Below the pieces are notes generated by a model. That model worked only from the letters and a program-made list of their open reading frames with translations. It did not search any database and was not told where the DNA came from. This document shows, in pieces, positions 1 to 13,974 of a DNA stretch of 64,000 nucleotides; the first letter of the stretch is position 1; each line of letters begins with the position of its first letter. The position numbers and the translations under genes were made by a program. This DNA comes from Pictodentalium vernedei (Eukaryota > Mollusca > Scaphopoda > Dentaliida > Dentaliidae), in NCBI GenBank assembly GCA_031216915.1, contig CM062292.1:203939262-204003261 (forward strand). Direction: 5' to 3'.

Positions 1-3000
1 ACAAATAAATTTATGAAAGAGTGTGTTTGGGACTAGTGGCTACAGGTTGGCTTCGATTCAATCGGAATGCGTGTAAAATGAAAACGTTATGAAACTGTTC
101 ATGCCAAGGGAGTTAACTCTACAAATAGCTGTTCACATTGAGAAGATAAAATACCTTGTCCCGATCTTCGCACGTCAAGTCACTGGTTGTGGAACAAACG
201 GAATTGATTAATTGTTGTAAAATTTATGTTGGACTGTAAAACAAGAAAATTTGTGACAGCACACATGCATATGCACCCTCAGTTATACAAAAAGGAATTG
301 AGAAGTTGAATATTTTATTTCTGGTAGAGAATTTGGTGCCTGGACGTTTTGACTCCGGGACGATTCGGTCCGAGACGTTTCGGACGGAGACGTTTTGTAG
401 AAAGGAAAATATGTGGATGATCCTTTCAAAGAGGTATTTTGCACTTCTTATTTCAGAGAGAGTGTGACTGTCTACTGTAATGGTGACTGATGACAGTGTT
501 ACATGTATGCACAAACTTACAGTGGTCTATAATGGGTGTACATGTATCTGACACTTAGCAAACACAAGTAATCTGTTTATAACTTCTCAGTATTGTGACA
601 CAGCCAAGAAGAAAGCCAGAAACACAGTCACACTGTTGCTTTGTGAGCTACGCCAGATCACTGATAGGTTAACTGCAGCTGTGTGCATGAAGATAACCGA
701 AACCGAGGTTTTGGGGTCTCAAAAAACCGAAACCGCAACCGCAGTGTAATTTCACAACCTCCAAGCTCTAATGTATTTCCTTACATTTGGGCAGAGTTTA
801 TAGAACCTATGTTTTATCCTTTATTTATCATGATTTTAACACGGCCAAGCATCAACGATTGCTTCGATGTCGTCCATGTTTTTTGCACAACCTGGAGTTG
901 CTGCCGAAACAAATATTGATGCAGAAATGGTAACTCCAAATAAAAAGCTCTCATGCAATTATTATAGTCAAACTCGACTGCGTGAATTAGATCGTATTTC
1001 CATTTCCGCAACGATATTTGTTTCGGCAGCAAAAAGGAGGAGAAAATAAAAAAAAGTATACTCAGAACAATAAAGTATAATACCTCATGCAGAAATTTGA
1101 ATGGGTATTTGTATTGAGTATTCATGAACAGCCTACTGATAAACACGGGCACAAGATTATGTGACTAAATCCCCCTCCCCCCCCCTATGCCCCCCTCCCT
1201 CCACTATTTGGCTCACATCTACCATAAAAGTAACCGTAGGTGAACAGATACACCCCGATCAGTCTCCCTCCCCAACAATCGCCATTCAAATTTAATTATT
1301 TTCCGACTTCTTCCATGAAGAAATATAGACTGTGACTTCTCACTGGAACAAGCTGTAGTTCCAATGATGGTCCATAAGCTATGTTTTCAAGGTCCAAATT
1401 TTTTTTTTCTTTTTTCAGTAAGCCTGTACATGTGTGTATTGTAGGCTCTATTGCAGAAATTTATCTAGAGTTAAATCTAGAAGTCCTATCCCGTATTCTG
1501 CACTAATTTGAAACGATAGCGCATTAGGTTAGTGCAGCAAATCACCAGAGAATCATATCCGATGCCTGGTAGTGTATCGAGATTTCTGCAGAATAGTAAC
1601 GTGCGATGGCTGATTGTTATACAGTACTTGTAACAAGCAATCTGCAGCAATTAAGTCACACCGCCTACTGACATAAGGTGGCAATTAAATATTAGAATGC
1701 AGATACTCAGAGGACGAGATGATGTTCATTCATCTATTTTCCCCCTTTTATCAATTCATTTCGCGACAATACAAGAAGTATTTAAAAACGCGTATTGCAT
1801 GATTTTCGTTTTTGATGATTAATGAGAAGATCAAGCAGGTTGATTCAAGAAATCTGAACATTGAGAAGGCAGAACTAATGACATATTCATTTTGAGCCTA
1901 CTTCACAGCCCTTCTTAAGGAGGAACTATGGGCGAGGCAAGCGTGGTTGGAAACAAAGAACGCTCTCCACAGAATACCGAATTGACAGTGTATCAAAAGT
2001 GTTGTGAGCGAATTATGAATTCAAAAGGCTCAGCTATTTATAAATAAAGTTTCAATTTCTAGAGATAGTTGGTGTTCTGTAAAAAAAAATATGCATTTGG
2101 GAGAAAGCTAAACAAGAAATTAATTATTCACTGGAAATTTTGAAAATCAGATCAACAAAAGGCCCCCACACTCCCTTTCCTCAGCGGAACCCCGTAGTCC
2201 TTATGTATCTGTATCCCTACATAGAGGGAAGCATGGGTAGCAAACTGCCATTTTTTTAGATAGACACCACAACCCTTCCTCCTCGCACTAGCTTTGTTTT
2301 TTAAGAAACATGTAAAAAAAATATTCTCAAGTTGTATGGGTGGCCAATGTCATCTAGGACCAATGTGTGTTCAACAAGGTTAACATTTTTAGTTAAGGAA
2401 CGTTGTGTTAAAAATGTTGATGCATAATTATTTTATCCATCAAGGCTACCTGTGTGAGGAGAGGGGGTAGGCAAAATATATCTGGAAAATCCCCCCCCCC
2501 CCCCCACTCCCTCCTCCTCCCTCCCCCACACCAACAAGCATTTCCGTCACTGCATGGTTTGGCGGGCAAGCTGTGTTAACAATTTATGATTGATAAGGGT
2601 GGGCCTACCCTTCACAACACTTTTTCGGGGACCTACATTCCTACTCTTCCACATGTCAGTTAAATTTGGCCTATAATTCACAATACGCCATTTTTAAATT
2701 TCTCTCAAATGCTGGCAATAGCAAGAGAATATTAAAGAACCCTTGACATACATGTATTTTATTTTCTTTTAGAAATATATCCTTGAAACCGTCTCAACAA
2801 TCGTTGTCAGTGTTTAATGCCCCCGCAGGAACCCTAGGAAGTGAAGCAGTGTAAAATAGGATAATTGCTTGGGGTGCGTGTCCTCTAAAATAGGCAGCAA
2901 GAAATCAATTAAACATCAGTTTTTTATTTTCTGTCCACAGACGGCTTTTTGGGTGAATTGATATTCTGGCGCAGTACATTTGATATGTTAATATGCTGTG

Positions 3001-6000
3001 GGGAAGCATTTCCAAATGATTGAGTACAACCAAAGGCATGTAACAACTATTAATTCCTGAAAAATATCTGAAAGAACATCTTAGAAAACTTAATGAGCAT
3101 GAACATTTTGGACAATTTTCTCGTCCACATCATGACACCCGGTTTGAGAAGTAGCAACATCATCTCTCAGTTTCGTACCACAGGTGACTCGACCCATTGT
3201 TCATGTGAATTTAACATTCTAAGACACCGTGAATGACTGTACTTTCGATTGTGGTTATCCTGTAACCTGTCTAAAATCCATCCACGGTACATGGTGGATG
3301 CTGTTTGTACAGAAACACCAACAAAGTGGAATTTCCACTGCTCTGGATTGTGTTACATGTATGTGAAAGAAACATTCTCAACTTAAGTGAGCTTCGAACC
3401 AATATAAAAAGCCCAATCCACAGAACCATACTGTGAGTTCTTTGTGTTTGCTTTGTCACAGAAACTGAGTATATCATTTGGGTGGATATTCCACCCCTGG
3501 AGTGATTTGCAGACACCCCAATTATATGATAGGGAGTTCTTTGAAGAATAACTCGGGTCATCTGACGAGTAGATGAATACAAGAGGAGTTTCCACAAGCT
3601 GAAATTTGCAAGACTTAAGACCGGTATTCCAAATGGTGGGGAAGGGAAGTTTAGAGACTCATTCCACACAAGACCCTATCATATCTCTAATACAGGCATA
3701 CAGTTTGTTTAGAGTGGACTGCCATTAAATCACCTGCATGATGAAGTTTTTACCCTGCACACTTGAAAGTTGATGCAAAGTCGTTTAGTCTTCAAGCCGT
3801 CCTCAAACAGACTGCTCTGTGTTTTTCCTTGATCATTTGTACATATGTTTTTCCTTCAATGAACTGTGGATGTAGGCCTACACGTAAGCCTAACTTATTG
3901 CACTTTCACTTCTGAGGGAGAGGGCTTGTCAGGTTTTAATTTTCATAAATTGTCACCAGTCCGTTGTTCCTTTGAATATTCTACATTCTTGCTCCCCATT
4001 TATGCAACAAATATGATTATTATTTATTGACGCTGAAGGCTACATCAGAAGCTTGGCCTATATTGTGACGACGGCCACATATATGGTGTAAAACACAAGA
4101 AAATATGGTTGATGACCGCTATCCTTCTCGATGTAAACATTCTGGGAGTGGTATACATATGTAGACTCATCCTGCCTGAACAGAGAAGATTTTTCTCTAT
4201 TTGTGGCAGTTTTTCAGGTAGCAATCAGTAATGTTGGCAATCACCATTTGTGTGTTTTTTGAACAGTAGAAGGTGTAAATAAGCTTTGAAAACAGTCCTG
4301 TCAATATACTAAGCTTCCGTTTTATGACTTCAATTTGGAAATCGGTTACTTAACAACAATTAGGTGTCAAATTTATATTTATGTTCTTTTATCATCAGCG
4401 ATTAAGGATTAATGATGAAGAGTGATTGAAAAGACCTGATCCGGAGAAAAATCAGTTTGGGATAAAAAATTAAAGTAAAAAAAAACAACTCATTTTTTTC
4501 CAGCTGCTTTATTTGTTTACAGGGATGGGAATTCATGCCCCAAATGCTGAAATTTCTAGAAATTAAATATTTCTAAATCAACAGGTTCACCTGTGTTCTT
4601 TAGATTTAAAAAAAAACATCCCTGGTTTTCACAAATGTATTTTGAAAATACCGGTAAGGGAATTTTTTCAAATTTCAGCGAATTTTATTGCTTGGCGTTC
4701 TCATCCCTGTTGTTCACTGATAATTTTATAAGATACTCTTAGCTCACGGTGAGGACAAGACTGTTCGGAAAAGTTAAAGAGCAAGCTGAGACAAGTTAAA
4801 CAAATCAGAATTATGAACACTCATTTAGCTTCAGAAAAATTTATCCCAAAGTGTCTGATTGTAGGCCCGGTGATTGAAATTGGGGTGGGTGGGGTGGGGG
4901 GGGGGGGTAGGGTAGGGCACGTTAAAGTTGTGTAGGCCTATAACCTATTTTTAACCAGTCTGCACAAGAGGGGGGGGGGGGGGGGCATTTATCAACCAAC
5001 TTTCAAAAATTGTTGTTTATTTAGCCCTTAGGATAATATGAACACACATGCCATTTGCCAAAACAAGAAAAACTACACCCCTCCCGCCTCAAAAACCCAG
5101 CTTGTGACCACCCAGTCATCATTTCAAAATCTTGGGGGGGGGGGGGGGGGGGGGGGTCAGTGTTGGTCAAAATATTCAGTGGACGGTTTCGACGGCCTGG
5201 TCGCTGAAAGTTGGTTTGGGTCAAATAGCGGGGGCGGTTTGGATCAAAACGATGAGGGTCGATTAGGCTTGGGGACACTATGAGCGATTCCCATCGTACT
5301 GAATAGCGAGTCACGGCCTCACTGTGTTTGTTTTTATTGGGTGTAGCTAGTGATATGAACAAGGCCTCATAAAGAAATCAGAAGGTTTTAAATATTGTAA
5401 ATTTGCTGCAAATTACTTATTAAAAATTCAGTTGGAGACTGAGCGGTATTATGGTATTTGGATTTTTTATTGTGATTTTATGAACAAATTTATCAATGTT
5501 TTCCAAATCGAACGAAGTCACAGATATAAATTGATAAAATGTTGGTGTCAAGACATTTTTATTAGGCTATTTCAAAACGATCATGTGCTGGGCTGTTCGT
5601 ACATACACATCTCACACAAGTCTCATCCTGTCGTTCAACAATAGCACCGAATAAATCATTTAATAGACGATTATATCCAATTTGCGAGCGACTTTGATTT
5701 CACTGTCTGGGTTTTTTTGAAAATTAAAAATGGTCATTTCGACTATTTTTCTGTGTTTTTTCATTCATTGTCTCCACTAATTTACCAGGCGAACCTAATT
5801 CCAAATGATATCGATGGATGTTCGTGTCCAGGTACAACACATTTCTTTTCCTAATATGTGTCACATAGTGCTGAATTTATCGCATGCTTAACTAGGTTTA
5901 TTTGACTGTTCTGCACTAGATAGCGCATTAGCTAACAAGCGTTTTCTGCACTAGATGTGACAGGACTAATAGTTTTAACTGTACAGGCGAGTGCAGTCTT

Positions 6001-7864
6001 CCTTTGGTTGTGTGGTTAAAATAATTAAATATTGATTAAAAATAAAATGAAAGCCCATCATCTTCACATGTGTGCGTGTTGGGGGGGGGGGGGGGGGAGA
6101 AATTAGGTCTGATGATGTCGACCCATTCTAATAAAATGAAACAAACATCATCTTATATGCGTGGACAACCCACATGTATATTTTACTTGAGATCCAGTAG
6201 CCTGGTGCAAACTCAGAAACTGTACATGGATAGTGGACGTATTCCGAAACACCCACTAAATGTAATTCCACCCAGATAAGCTGAGATAACAGCTCAGGTT
6301 CAGTGAAACTGCGCAAAAACCCCCAAAACAAAACGATTAAAACATCAGCAAGACGGCTTCACAATGAAATCAAAAACTGTGTGATTACAGTAGTTTGTTC
6401 AGTACTTAGGTTCAGTAATTAAAACCAGTGACAATAATCTTTCAGTGAGACAGTCACCACAGGGGATTAGTGACATAAGCAGCTACCAATTATTGTATGA
6501 ACCTTCTGATGTTTTCAGTAGCCTGTTGCTGTAGATGTGTTACATGTAACTTGAAATTATCATTCTAGCAGAATTACTTGACAATGTCAGTAACCTACAT
6601 GTAGCTCTTTACTCATTCAATGCAGAAAATGAGGGTTTTTTGGGGATGGGGGGTTAATGTGATTTATATGCTTCCGGTTGTGGTGTACATTTCACACCCG
6701 AAGTATATTAGCATTTCTGAGTGAAAGTTAAGGCACCACCTGCAATCTTTCAAATATTGCTAATCCCTAAAACTTGAAAATAATTGCTGGGTGGGAAACC
6801 TCCTCCATAGTGGTTTAGTGGTAATCTACTTCTCTTGTAATATGAACTCCAACAGCTGAATTCCAGTAACATGCATCAGCACGGGTCAATGATAGGAATG
6901 TTCTTCATCTTAGCACAACAATTGTCTGGGTCGACCATGTACATGTACATGTAACAGGGATGATTTGTCCTCCAACTAAAAAGCATGTGATGAGCAGCGA
7001 CCTTATTACAAACGGTATTCATTGATCTTGTAGGCTGTGTTTTGACTTCAAATAAAGTTTAAAATTGTCATATGTAACAATATTACATGTACATGTATAT
7101 CAAATAAATGAGATGATTAAACTCATTCTGCCATGTTTTCAGTTGTTTGAACATGTTATTCAATTCCAGTGAATGAAAGCGAACAGAATATCAATATACT
7201 GCAAACTTAGATTCATACAGTGAGGGAGGTCAAAAACCTGGGCTCTGTAATTTAATCCTTTATTCGTTGATTCTTCATGTCATAGTTGGTAGGGTGGGGA
7301 TATGTGTGTCATAGACGTGGGCTCACACCTTTGTTCAGTGGCAAATGGCACCTTACATAAATGTAACACAGTGTGAAAAGGCAGAAGAATTGCACATTCT
7401 GAGGCAGTCATATACATGTAGCAGGCCTGTTTTGTAGAGTTCAAAACTTGCCCTTGAAATTTATAGTGAAACAAATTTCTTATCGATGATTGTGGCACAA
7501 GAGCAGGGTGAGAGTTGACGTGACATATACGCACATGTTGAGGCCACATGGTTCCGATTTAGGGAAATGGATAGGGTTTGCAGTGGTATTGACAGTTGTT
7601 GGTGGAAGGGATTCATCTTGGATAACTACAGGCATGTAGATGATTTTGGGATGAGTTGTGTTAACAACGGAGACCTACATGTACATTGTATGGTTTTGCG
7701 ACTGTCAGGGCAACCTTGCACTCTTAGCGCAATAACTTGAACAAACATTCTCCAATTTGACTAATATTTGCCATAGATGTTTTTTGCAATAATATCTCAG
7801 GTGAGTTCAAAAACTGTCCCAGCCCGATTTATTGTCACACAGTTATGGGCCTTAATTAGTCAGT
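1..7864. other. No recognisable gene; anonymous DNA upstream of the CCDC85-like gene
   Basis: I see no exon, RNA gene or complete transposon that I can support here. Open frames are short and lack recognisable domains. What can be seen is many homopolymer and G/C runs (near 1173-1185, 2490-2506, 4894-4909, 4972-4986, 5134-5156, 6081-6097), a decayed relative of the hairpin MITEs near 1320-1400 (GACTTCTCACTGGAAC facing a GTTCCAATGATGGTC arm) and a dispersed-repeat fragment at 2818-2905 related to the one at 47208-47430. The 5' UTR exons of the CCDC85-like gene may lie in here but cannot be told from sequence alone. Confidence 0.6.
4880..5156. repeat. Cluster of long G-runs
   Basis: Three runs of about 15 to 23 uninterrupted guanines occur within 280 bases (about 4894-4909, 4972-4986 and 5134-5156), and another lies at 6081-6097. 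Such runs can form G-quadruplex structures and are prone to slippage and to sequencing length error, so the exact lengths should not be trusted. Confidence 0.7.
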
Positions 7865-7894
7865 TTTCAGCTCACCTTTTCTTATCATTTGGCA

Positions 7895-7927
<33 letters not shown>

Positions 7928-8062
7928 TGTAACCGCGGAGCTGGTGAGAACCAAACTTGGCAGGAATGGTCTATGGGAAGTCCTCTACAAACGATCCTCA
8001 TTTTCTTCCCGTCGGTGAAAACATGGCTTCCAGAGGCATTCTTTGATTCCGGTTGGTGGATT
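7865..8062 (+). repeat. Single truncated monomer of the 318-bp repeat family (family C)
   Basis: The stretch reads as one monomer of the array at 36600-38260: a CATTTTCATCTTCTTCTCTG block, then CCAAACTTGGCAGGAATGGTC, CTCTACAAACGATCCTCATTTT and GCATTCTTTGATTCCGGTTGG. It stops abruptly after GGTGGATTTTTAG, where the head of a different array begins, so it is a fragment fused to its neighbour. Confidence 0.7.
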
Positions 8063-9440
8063 TTTAGCTCACCGGAGGGAGCTCAACTTATCACTTGCCG
8101 TCCGCCGTCATCCGTCGTCGTGAACATTTTTCGAACGACTTCTCCTCTGAAACCACTGGTCCGATTTTCACGAAACTTCATGTGGATGTTCATTACTATA
8201 TGGCAATTCATGTTTGTTCAAAAGAAATGGCCATGTCCCTTGGAGTCTCTGTATGGGGCATAACTCTGATTGCACTGTATGAATTATAGAAAAATTATTA
8301 AAAGATCTTCTTCTCCAGAACCAATGGGCAGAATCTTTTGATACTTGGTATGCAGCATCGTGGTATGGGTCTAATTCAAGTTTGTTCAAATCAAGTCCCT
8401 CGACCAATATTGGGGCTCACCATGGGGGCGTGAATTTTTACTTAGTGCAATTTAAGAAAAATTCTTTAAAAATCTTCTTCTCCAGAACCAATGGGCAGAA
8501 TCTTTTGATATTTGGTATGCAGCATCTTGGTATGGGTCTGATTCAAGTTTGTTCGAATCAAGTCCCTTGATCAATATTGGGGCTCCCTGTAGGGGCCTGA
8601 ATTTTTCCTTAGTGCAATTTAAGGAAAAATCTTCTTCTACAGAACCAGTGGGCAGAATCTTTTGATATTTCGTATACAGCATCTTGGTATGGGTCTCATT
8701 AAAGTTTGTTCAAATGGAGTCCCTTGATCAATGTTGGGGCTCACTATGGGGACCTGAATTTTTACTTAGTGCAATTTAAGAAAAATTTTTTAAAAATCTT
8801 CTTTTCTGGAACCGATGGGCAGAATCTTTTGATATTTGGTATACAGCATCTTGGTATGGGTCTGATTCAGGTTAGTTCAAATTGAATCCCCCGTTCAATA
8901 TTGGGGATCACTATGGGGGTGTGTATTTTTACTTAGTGCAATTTAAGAAAAAATCTTTAAAATCTTCTCCAGAACCAGTGGGCAGAATCTTTTGATATTT
9001 GGTATGCAGCATCTTGGTATGGGTTGGATTCACGTTTGTTCAAATTGAGTCTTTTGATCAATATTGGGGCTCACTATGGGGACGTGAATTTTTACTTAGT
9101 ACAGTTCAAGAAAAATTCTTTAAAAATCTTCTCCAGAACCAGTGGGCAGAATCTTTTGATATTTGGTATGCAGGATGCTAGTATGGGTCTGATTCAAATT
9201 TGTTTAAATTGAGTCCCACACCCCCCCCCCCCCCCCCCCACCCCCACCCCGATCAATATTTGGGCTCAATATGGGGGGCATGAATTTTTATTTTGTGCAA
9301 TTCAATTCTAATTCTTTAAAAATCTTCTTCTCCAGAACCAGCATGCAGAGTCTTTTGATATTTGGTATACGGCATTCTAGTATGGGCTTGATTCAAGTTT
9401 GTACAAATTGAGTACCTTCGTTCATATTAAGGCTCATCAG
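8063..9440 (+). repeat. Hairpin-headed tandem array, family A (about 165-bp monomers, seven copies)
   Basis: The array opens with AGCTCACCGGAGGGAGCTCAAC, a short self-complementary head, followed by a CCGTC-rich stretch (8098-8122) and then about seven monomers. The landmark GAATCTTTTGATA recurs at 8331, 8498, 8655, 8822, 8985 and 9149, and in altered form at 9348, a spacing of 157 to 167 bases; the last interval is lengthened by a poly-C/CCCCA run at 9218-9250. Each monomer carries CTTCTCCAGAACC, TTTGGTATGCAGCATC and GTTTGTTCAAATTGAGTCC. The array shares these words with family B at 22621-24838. Short open frames over it are only the periodic translation of monomers and are not genes. Confidence 0.85.
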
Positions 9441-10340
9441 CTAATGATAATAAACGTTCGCACAAATAAAAAACAAGGAACTTCAATTGTATATCAGCAA
9501 TCTAACTAATAGAAGTGAGCCTGAAAAACAAAGGATGGGGTCTATATATTGGTACCTTAAATAGATGGGGGAAGGTCCGTTAAAAACTTAATTTAGTATA
9601 TTTTTTATTATTTGCTGGATGTTAGCACCCCCCTCCCTCCCCGTAAAAAAATGAAAAGATAAGATGAAAAAAAACATCTGTAGGCCTATAGTTATCCAAA
9701 ATGGGTTGATACCACCACAATCCCTACTCATTTCCCTGAAGCAGGAACGATGTGACCTTAAACGTGTGTACATCTCATCCTGCTCTTACGTTGCAATTAT
9801 CGGAAAAAATTCATTTCACCATAAATTTCAAGAGCAAGGCCTGCTATATCATGGTCATCTCAAAATGTGCAATTCCCCTGTCTTTTCACATTGTGCTATG
9901 TGAGGTGTCATTTACCACTGAATAAATTGTTAACCCCAAGCTATGACACCCCCATTCCCACCCAACCAACTATCGCTTGAAGAATCAATGAATAAAAGCT
10001 TAAATTTCATACCTCAGGTTTTAGGACTCCCTTACTGTATGGACCTCAGTTTGTGGTACATTGATATCTTGTCGCTTTCATTCACTGGAATTGAATAACA
10101 TGCGCTAAAACAACAGAAAACCCCTCAGAACGAGTTTCAATTGTCCCAGTTATTCGTTATATGCGACAATTTAAAACTTTAAAATAGAGTCAAAATACAG
10201 CCTACAAGATCAACGTAAAACATTCATAACAAGTTCACTGCTCATCATGTGTTTTTACATGTATGTAACTACATTGCACAGCCCTTAGTGAATGTACAGG
10301 GTTAGTCACACTTTCCGGTTATAAAAATTTTCATTATTAA
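9441..10340. other. No feature recognised
   Basis: I see no exon or complete repeat in this stretch. It is AT-rich anonymous sequence with a short C-run near 9629. Confidence 0.5.
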
Positions 10341-10591
10341 CCCTTGACCCAACTTTGTGGCCAAAACCAGCCAGTGCTCTTCACAAACAATCACCATTCA
10401 GTTTTCCTTATTTTTTCATTTTTTGTCTCAAAACTGTAGCTTATGACCTCTCATTGGAACGAGCCCATTGAGCTCATTCCAATGAGGCATCATACATGTG
10501 TGGTTGTGATTTTGACGTAAAAAGTCAGAAAAATTAGTTATTCAAGAATTTTATTTGAAAGTGTCATCTGCTTTTCGTGTTAGGGAAAGGG
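10341..10591. mobile_element. piggyBac-type MITE, family 1, with a central palindrome
   Basis: The element is bounded by TTAA on both sides (10337-10340 and 10592-10595), the hallmark target of piggyBac transposons. It starts CCCTTGACCCAAC and ends TTAGGGAAAGGG, near-complementary termini. The centre is a palindrome: CTCTCATTGGAACGAGC faces GCTCATTCCAATGAGG around 10453-10489. At 251 bp it has no room for a transposase, so it is non-autonomous. Clear relatives are at 19617-20166, 42128-42370 and 47731-55092. Confidence 0.8.
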
Positions 10592-10695
10592 TTAACTGAG
10601 TAATTTAATAACCTGGTGTGCTGTACAGCCTTAGTGTACATGTAAATCTCCTCTGTATCCACTCTTTACCCAACATAATTGCCAAAACCAACCAG

Positions 10696-11571
10696 TTTGG
10701 CTGCACGGTATACTGGTAAACCGGTAATTACCTGTATCGAGAATGATACCGGATGAATACCGGTATTGTTTTAAAAGTACCGGTATATCGTAAGAAACCG
10801 TATTGGATCAAATTATCGAAGTTGAAGTCGATATATTATTAGGGAAAAACAGTCAGTGTATTCTATCATGTCTGTCAATGCCTGTGATAAAGTACACATC
10901 AACCAATCTTCATTTGACCAATGAAAACAGCTTGCAGTGCACTTGAGCTGCGTAAGTTACAAGTTAGTATACACATACCAACAATTTGAAACTGAAAGGG
11001 AAAGGGAAGCCTGCACAAAAATAACTCATTCAGACTTTAATAATTGCCACTCACATGAACATTAATTACTGACACAAACGCACCACTGACTATATCTATC
11101 AACACTTAAAATACAATAGATCATAAGAAGAATCAAACAATGGAGAGGAAAATGCATGGTGCGAGATTCATGAAGAATGGAAAAATAAACACTACAGTCA
11201 GCTACAGTTATGGGTTGTGGGATATTCTTTTCGAACAGAAAAGTCATGGCACTTTATTGTTTTACCTCATGTCTGAGCTGTCTCTGTGATGTGATTTTAA
11301 ATCAAAATAAAATACACTGTACACGTTTGTAAAAAAAAATGCTTTCTTAAAGTTGTTGGGTTCAGCTGAACATAAGGTACCGAGTACAGTAAGTTTTATT
11401 CAATTGTTAACGCCCAAAATAAAACTGTGTTGTCAATTGTTTACAAACTCAGTTCCCCGGAACATCTTCCAAGTTTTTCACCCTCTGAACTAGTCTACGA
11501 TATACCGGTATATCGCGGTATTTTTTTCAATACCGATACCAGTATTGAAATTTGAATACCGTGTAGCCCTA
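10696..11571. mobile_element. hAT-type non-autonomous element, family 1, with 8-bp target duplication
   Basis: The ends are complementary (GGCTGCACGGTAT at the left, AATACCGTGTAGCCCTA at the right), and the perfect 8-bp direct repeat CCAACCAG flanks them at 10688-10695 and 11572-11579. Eight-base duplications and a TAGGGCTGCACG-like terminus fit the hAT superfamily. Inside both ends are runs of ACCGGTAT-type palindromic words. No transposase frame is visible in its 876 bp. It sits inside a degraded piggyBac-type MITE (left half about 10660-10695, right half from 11580). Confidence 0.85.
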
Positions 11572-11640
11572 CCAACCAGCACTATTCTCAAAAAGTGTTC
11601 AAACTTAGCTTATGATCCCTCATTGGATTGGTTTTTGGAA

Positions 11641-12536
11641 AGTCTTTTTATGTGTACCCATACTATGTATGGTACACATAATGCCGGCATCTGGGGTGGC
11701 CATCTGTCGTTCGTCCATCCTTTGTCCGTCCATCTGTCCATCCGTCTGTCCATCCGTCGTCCGTATCCATTTCTTTGTCATTCGATAACTTGAAAAATAT
11801 TGCTTGGATTGTCTAGTTACTTTATATTTGTGTTCAGGTTACTGATTTGCCGAGCTGTATAGTTTTTGGTGTAAATCTAATGATTTGATCCCGAGATATT
11901 AACCCTTTATCCTTCAAATTGAAAATTCCTCCAATCCCTTTGGCATTCGATAACTTGAAAAATATTGCTTGGATTGTCAAGTTACTTTATATTTGTGTTC
12001 AGGTTACTGATGTGCCAAGCTGTATAGTTTTTGGTGTAAATCTGTTATTTTGATCCTGAGATATTAACCCTTTAGCCCTGAAATTGAAAATTCCTCCAAT
12101 CCCTTTGGCATTTGATAACTTGAAAAAATTTGCTTATATTGTTAAGTTACTTTATATTTGTGTTCAGGTTACTGATGTGCCGAGCTGTATAGTTTTTGGT
12201 GTAAATCTGATAATTTGATCCTGAGATATTAACCCTTTATCCTTCAAATTGAAAATTCCTCCAATCCCTTTGGCATGAGATAACTCAAAAAATATCAATC
12301 CGATTGTCATGTTACTTTATATATTTATTCAGGTTAGTGGATGTGCTGTGCTGTATAGTTTTTTTTATGTAAACCTGATAATTTGATCCGGAGATATTAA
12401 CCCTTTATCCATCAAATTAGACACTCCTCCAATCCATTTCTATATGTACCCATACCATGTATGGTGTACATAATGTCGGCATCCGTGGTGGCCCTCCGTC
12501 ATACAGCTTTCTACTAGTTGCGCGTATGGGTACACA
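11641..12536 (+). repeat. Hairpin-headed tandem array, family D (165-bp monomers, four copies)
   Basis: The head is the palindrome GTACCCATACTATGTATGGTAC (about 11653-11674), followed by repeated CCGTCCATC words to about 11765. Four monomers follow, with TTCGATAACTTG-type landmarks at 11781, 11946, 12111 and 12276, an exact 165-base spacing. The array closes with a second copy of the head near 12446-12500 and a GTATGGGTACACATC end near 12524. Confidence 0.85.
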
Positions 12537-13974
12537 TCTGACGATTTCATTGGCCTATTTTTTAGTAAATTCCAAAAACATACTATATTTTTATACTGTA
12601 CCAATGACCCAGACTTAGCTGGTGCTAACTCTTAAATTCTAGGGCCAAACAGAAATTTTACCCCCCAATCCCCAAAATTTGCATCTAAAACCGAAAATTA
12701 CATGTCCTATATGGTCCTCCATACCTTTCCTCCACTGCGCATGTGCAGTGTCAAGGAGGTCTCGAAATTGGTGCCAAAAGTCATTCTTTGTTTGGCCCTT
12801 CATCAGTTCACATCTGACTGATATTTGTGCTTGTAAATCTCAGTTTAAATGATGCCAGACACATAAATATGAGAGAAATGGTGGATCTAAAGAGGAAATA
12901 GAAGGATGAGAGGAAAATTCAGTGGCAGGAAATAATCAGGGCTGTAACTTAAAATTTTTTATGAAATTATGTTATGTTCCCTAATTTCGAGGCATGAGCC
13001 TGTTGTTATCATTCTTGCTATGAAAGTTCCACTGCTTGATCAGTGTTGCCTCTCTCCCTTTCCTTTATTCCCCCCTTGCTATTCTCCCATGCTTTTGGCA
13101 TATTTTCTGTAATAATTATTACTAAAATTTCTTGGGAGTTTTGGCTTCGTAACAGAATGAATTTCTGTTCTTTTCCCCATGTTGACGTCCTCACCCTTAG
13201 GTGTTTAGGCGTTGTGATCTGCATCTACCATCTGATGTTCTGCAGTTTCTTCTATGGAAATCTCTGTTTTGCATCAGATAGTGTTTAAATTGGTAACTGA
13301 TTTCGGGCCATGTTTATCAGTGCCTGGAGTCATGTTTCTGGTTTTTGTACAACTTCTTGTTTATATTGACAACGGTTACTGCTTATAGTGATTTCTTGTC
13401 TTTACATTAGTTTAGACATAGCAAGATACATTAATATTGTATGTAAGTGTTGCATTAATTTTTTGAAATGTTTTAAAAATTTTTGTCCACACTTAGGCTT
13501 TTTTGGGATCCATTTGGGCTCTGTGTTCCCATTGGGAACTTGGGCTCTTCTGAAAAAATTTTTCAAAAAATGTTTTTTTTGAAAATTATTTTCTTTCAAA
13601 GATTATAATGGATTACGTTATATTATGTATCTTTATTTCAAGGGATAGTGCGACTAATATGACTGTGTATTTGTTATTGATGAAAAAATATTTTTTATTT
13701 ATAATGCGAGGATATCTTCCTCTAATTCTCAGGTTCAATGTATTCACACTAATTCCTGCTCTGTGTGTGTTGATTGAAATGACAACGTTGGAGGCGTGTG
13801 TCACGATATTGTATTTGCGGGGAGGGGTCCATACCGGTCCTCTCTCCGTAGGGTCACTCTACATTATCATTTTATTTTTCAGAATTCAGAGTGATGTTTT
13901 CGTGATGTCTTCAACAAGTGTGTCTCCGTCGTTGCAGTGTTAGGGCTAGCGGCTAAGTGCTCAGGGTAATACGA

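Noticed and set aside
3271..3669. 132-residue minus-strand frame as a gene
   Set aside because: No recognisable domain, low-complexity composition, and no splice or promoter context; the + strand here is equally uninformative.
5038..5283. Glycine-rich 81-residue open frame
   Set aside because: It is the translation of a long G-run.
8452..9212. Several 60-79-residue open frames with similar proteins (FFSRTNGQNLLIFGMQ-type) as a protein repeat family
   Set aside because: They are periodic translations of the 165-bp monomers; the frame is lost between monomers by length changes not divisible by three, so there is no coding selection.
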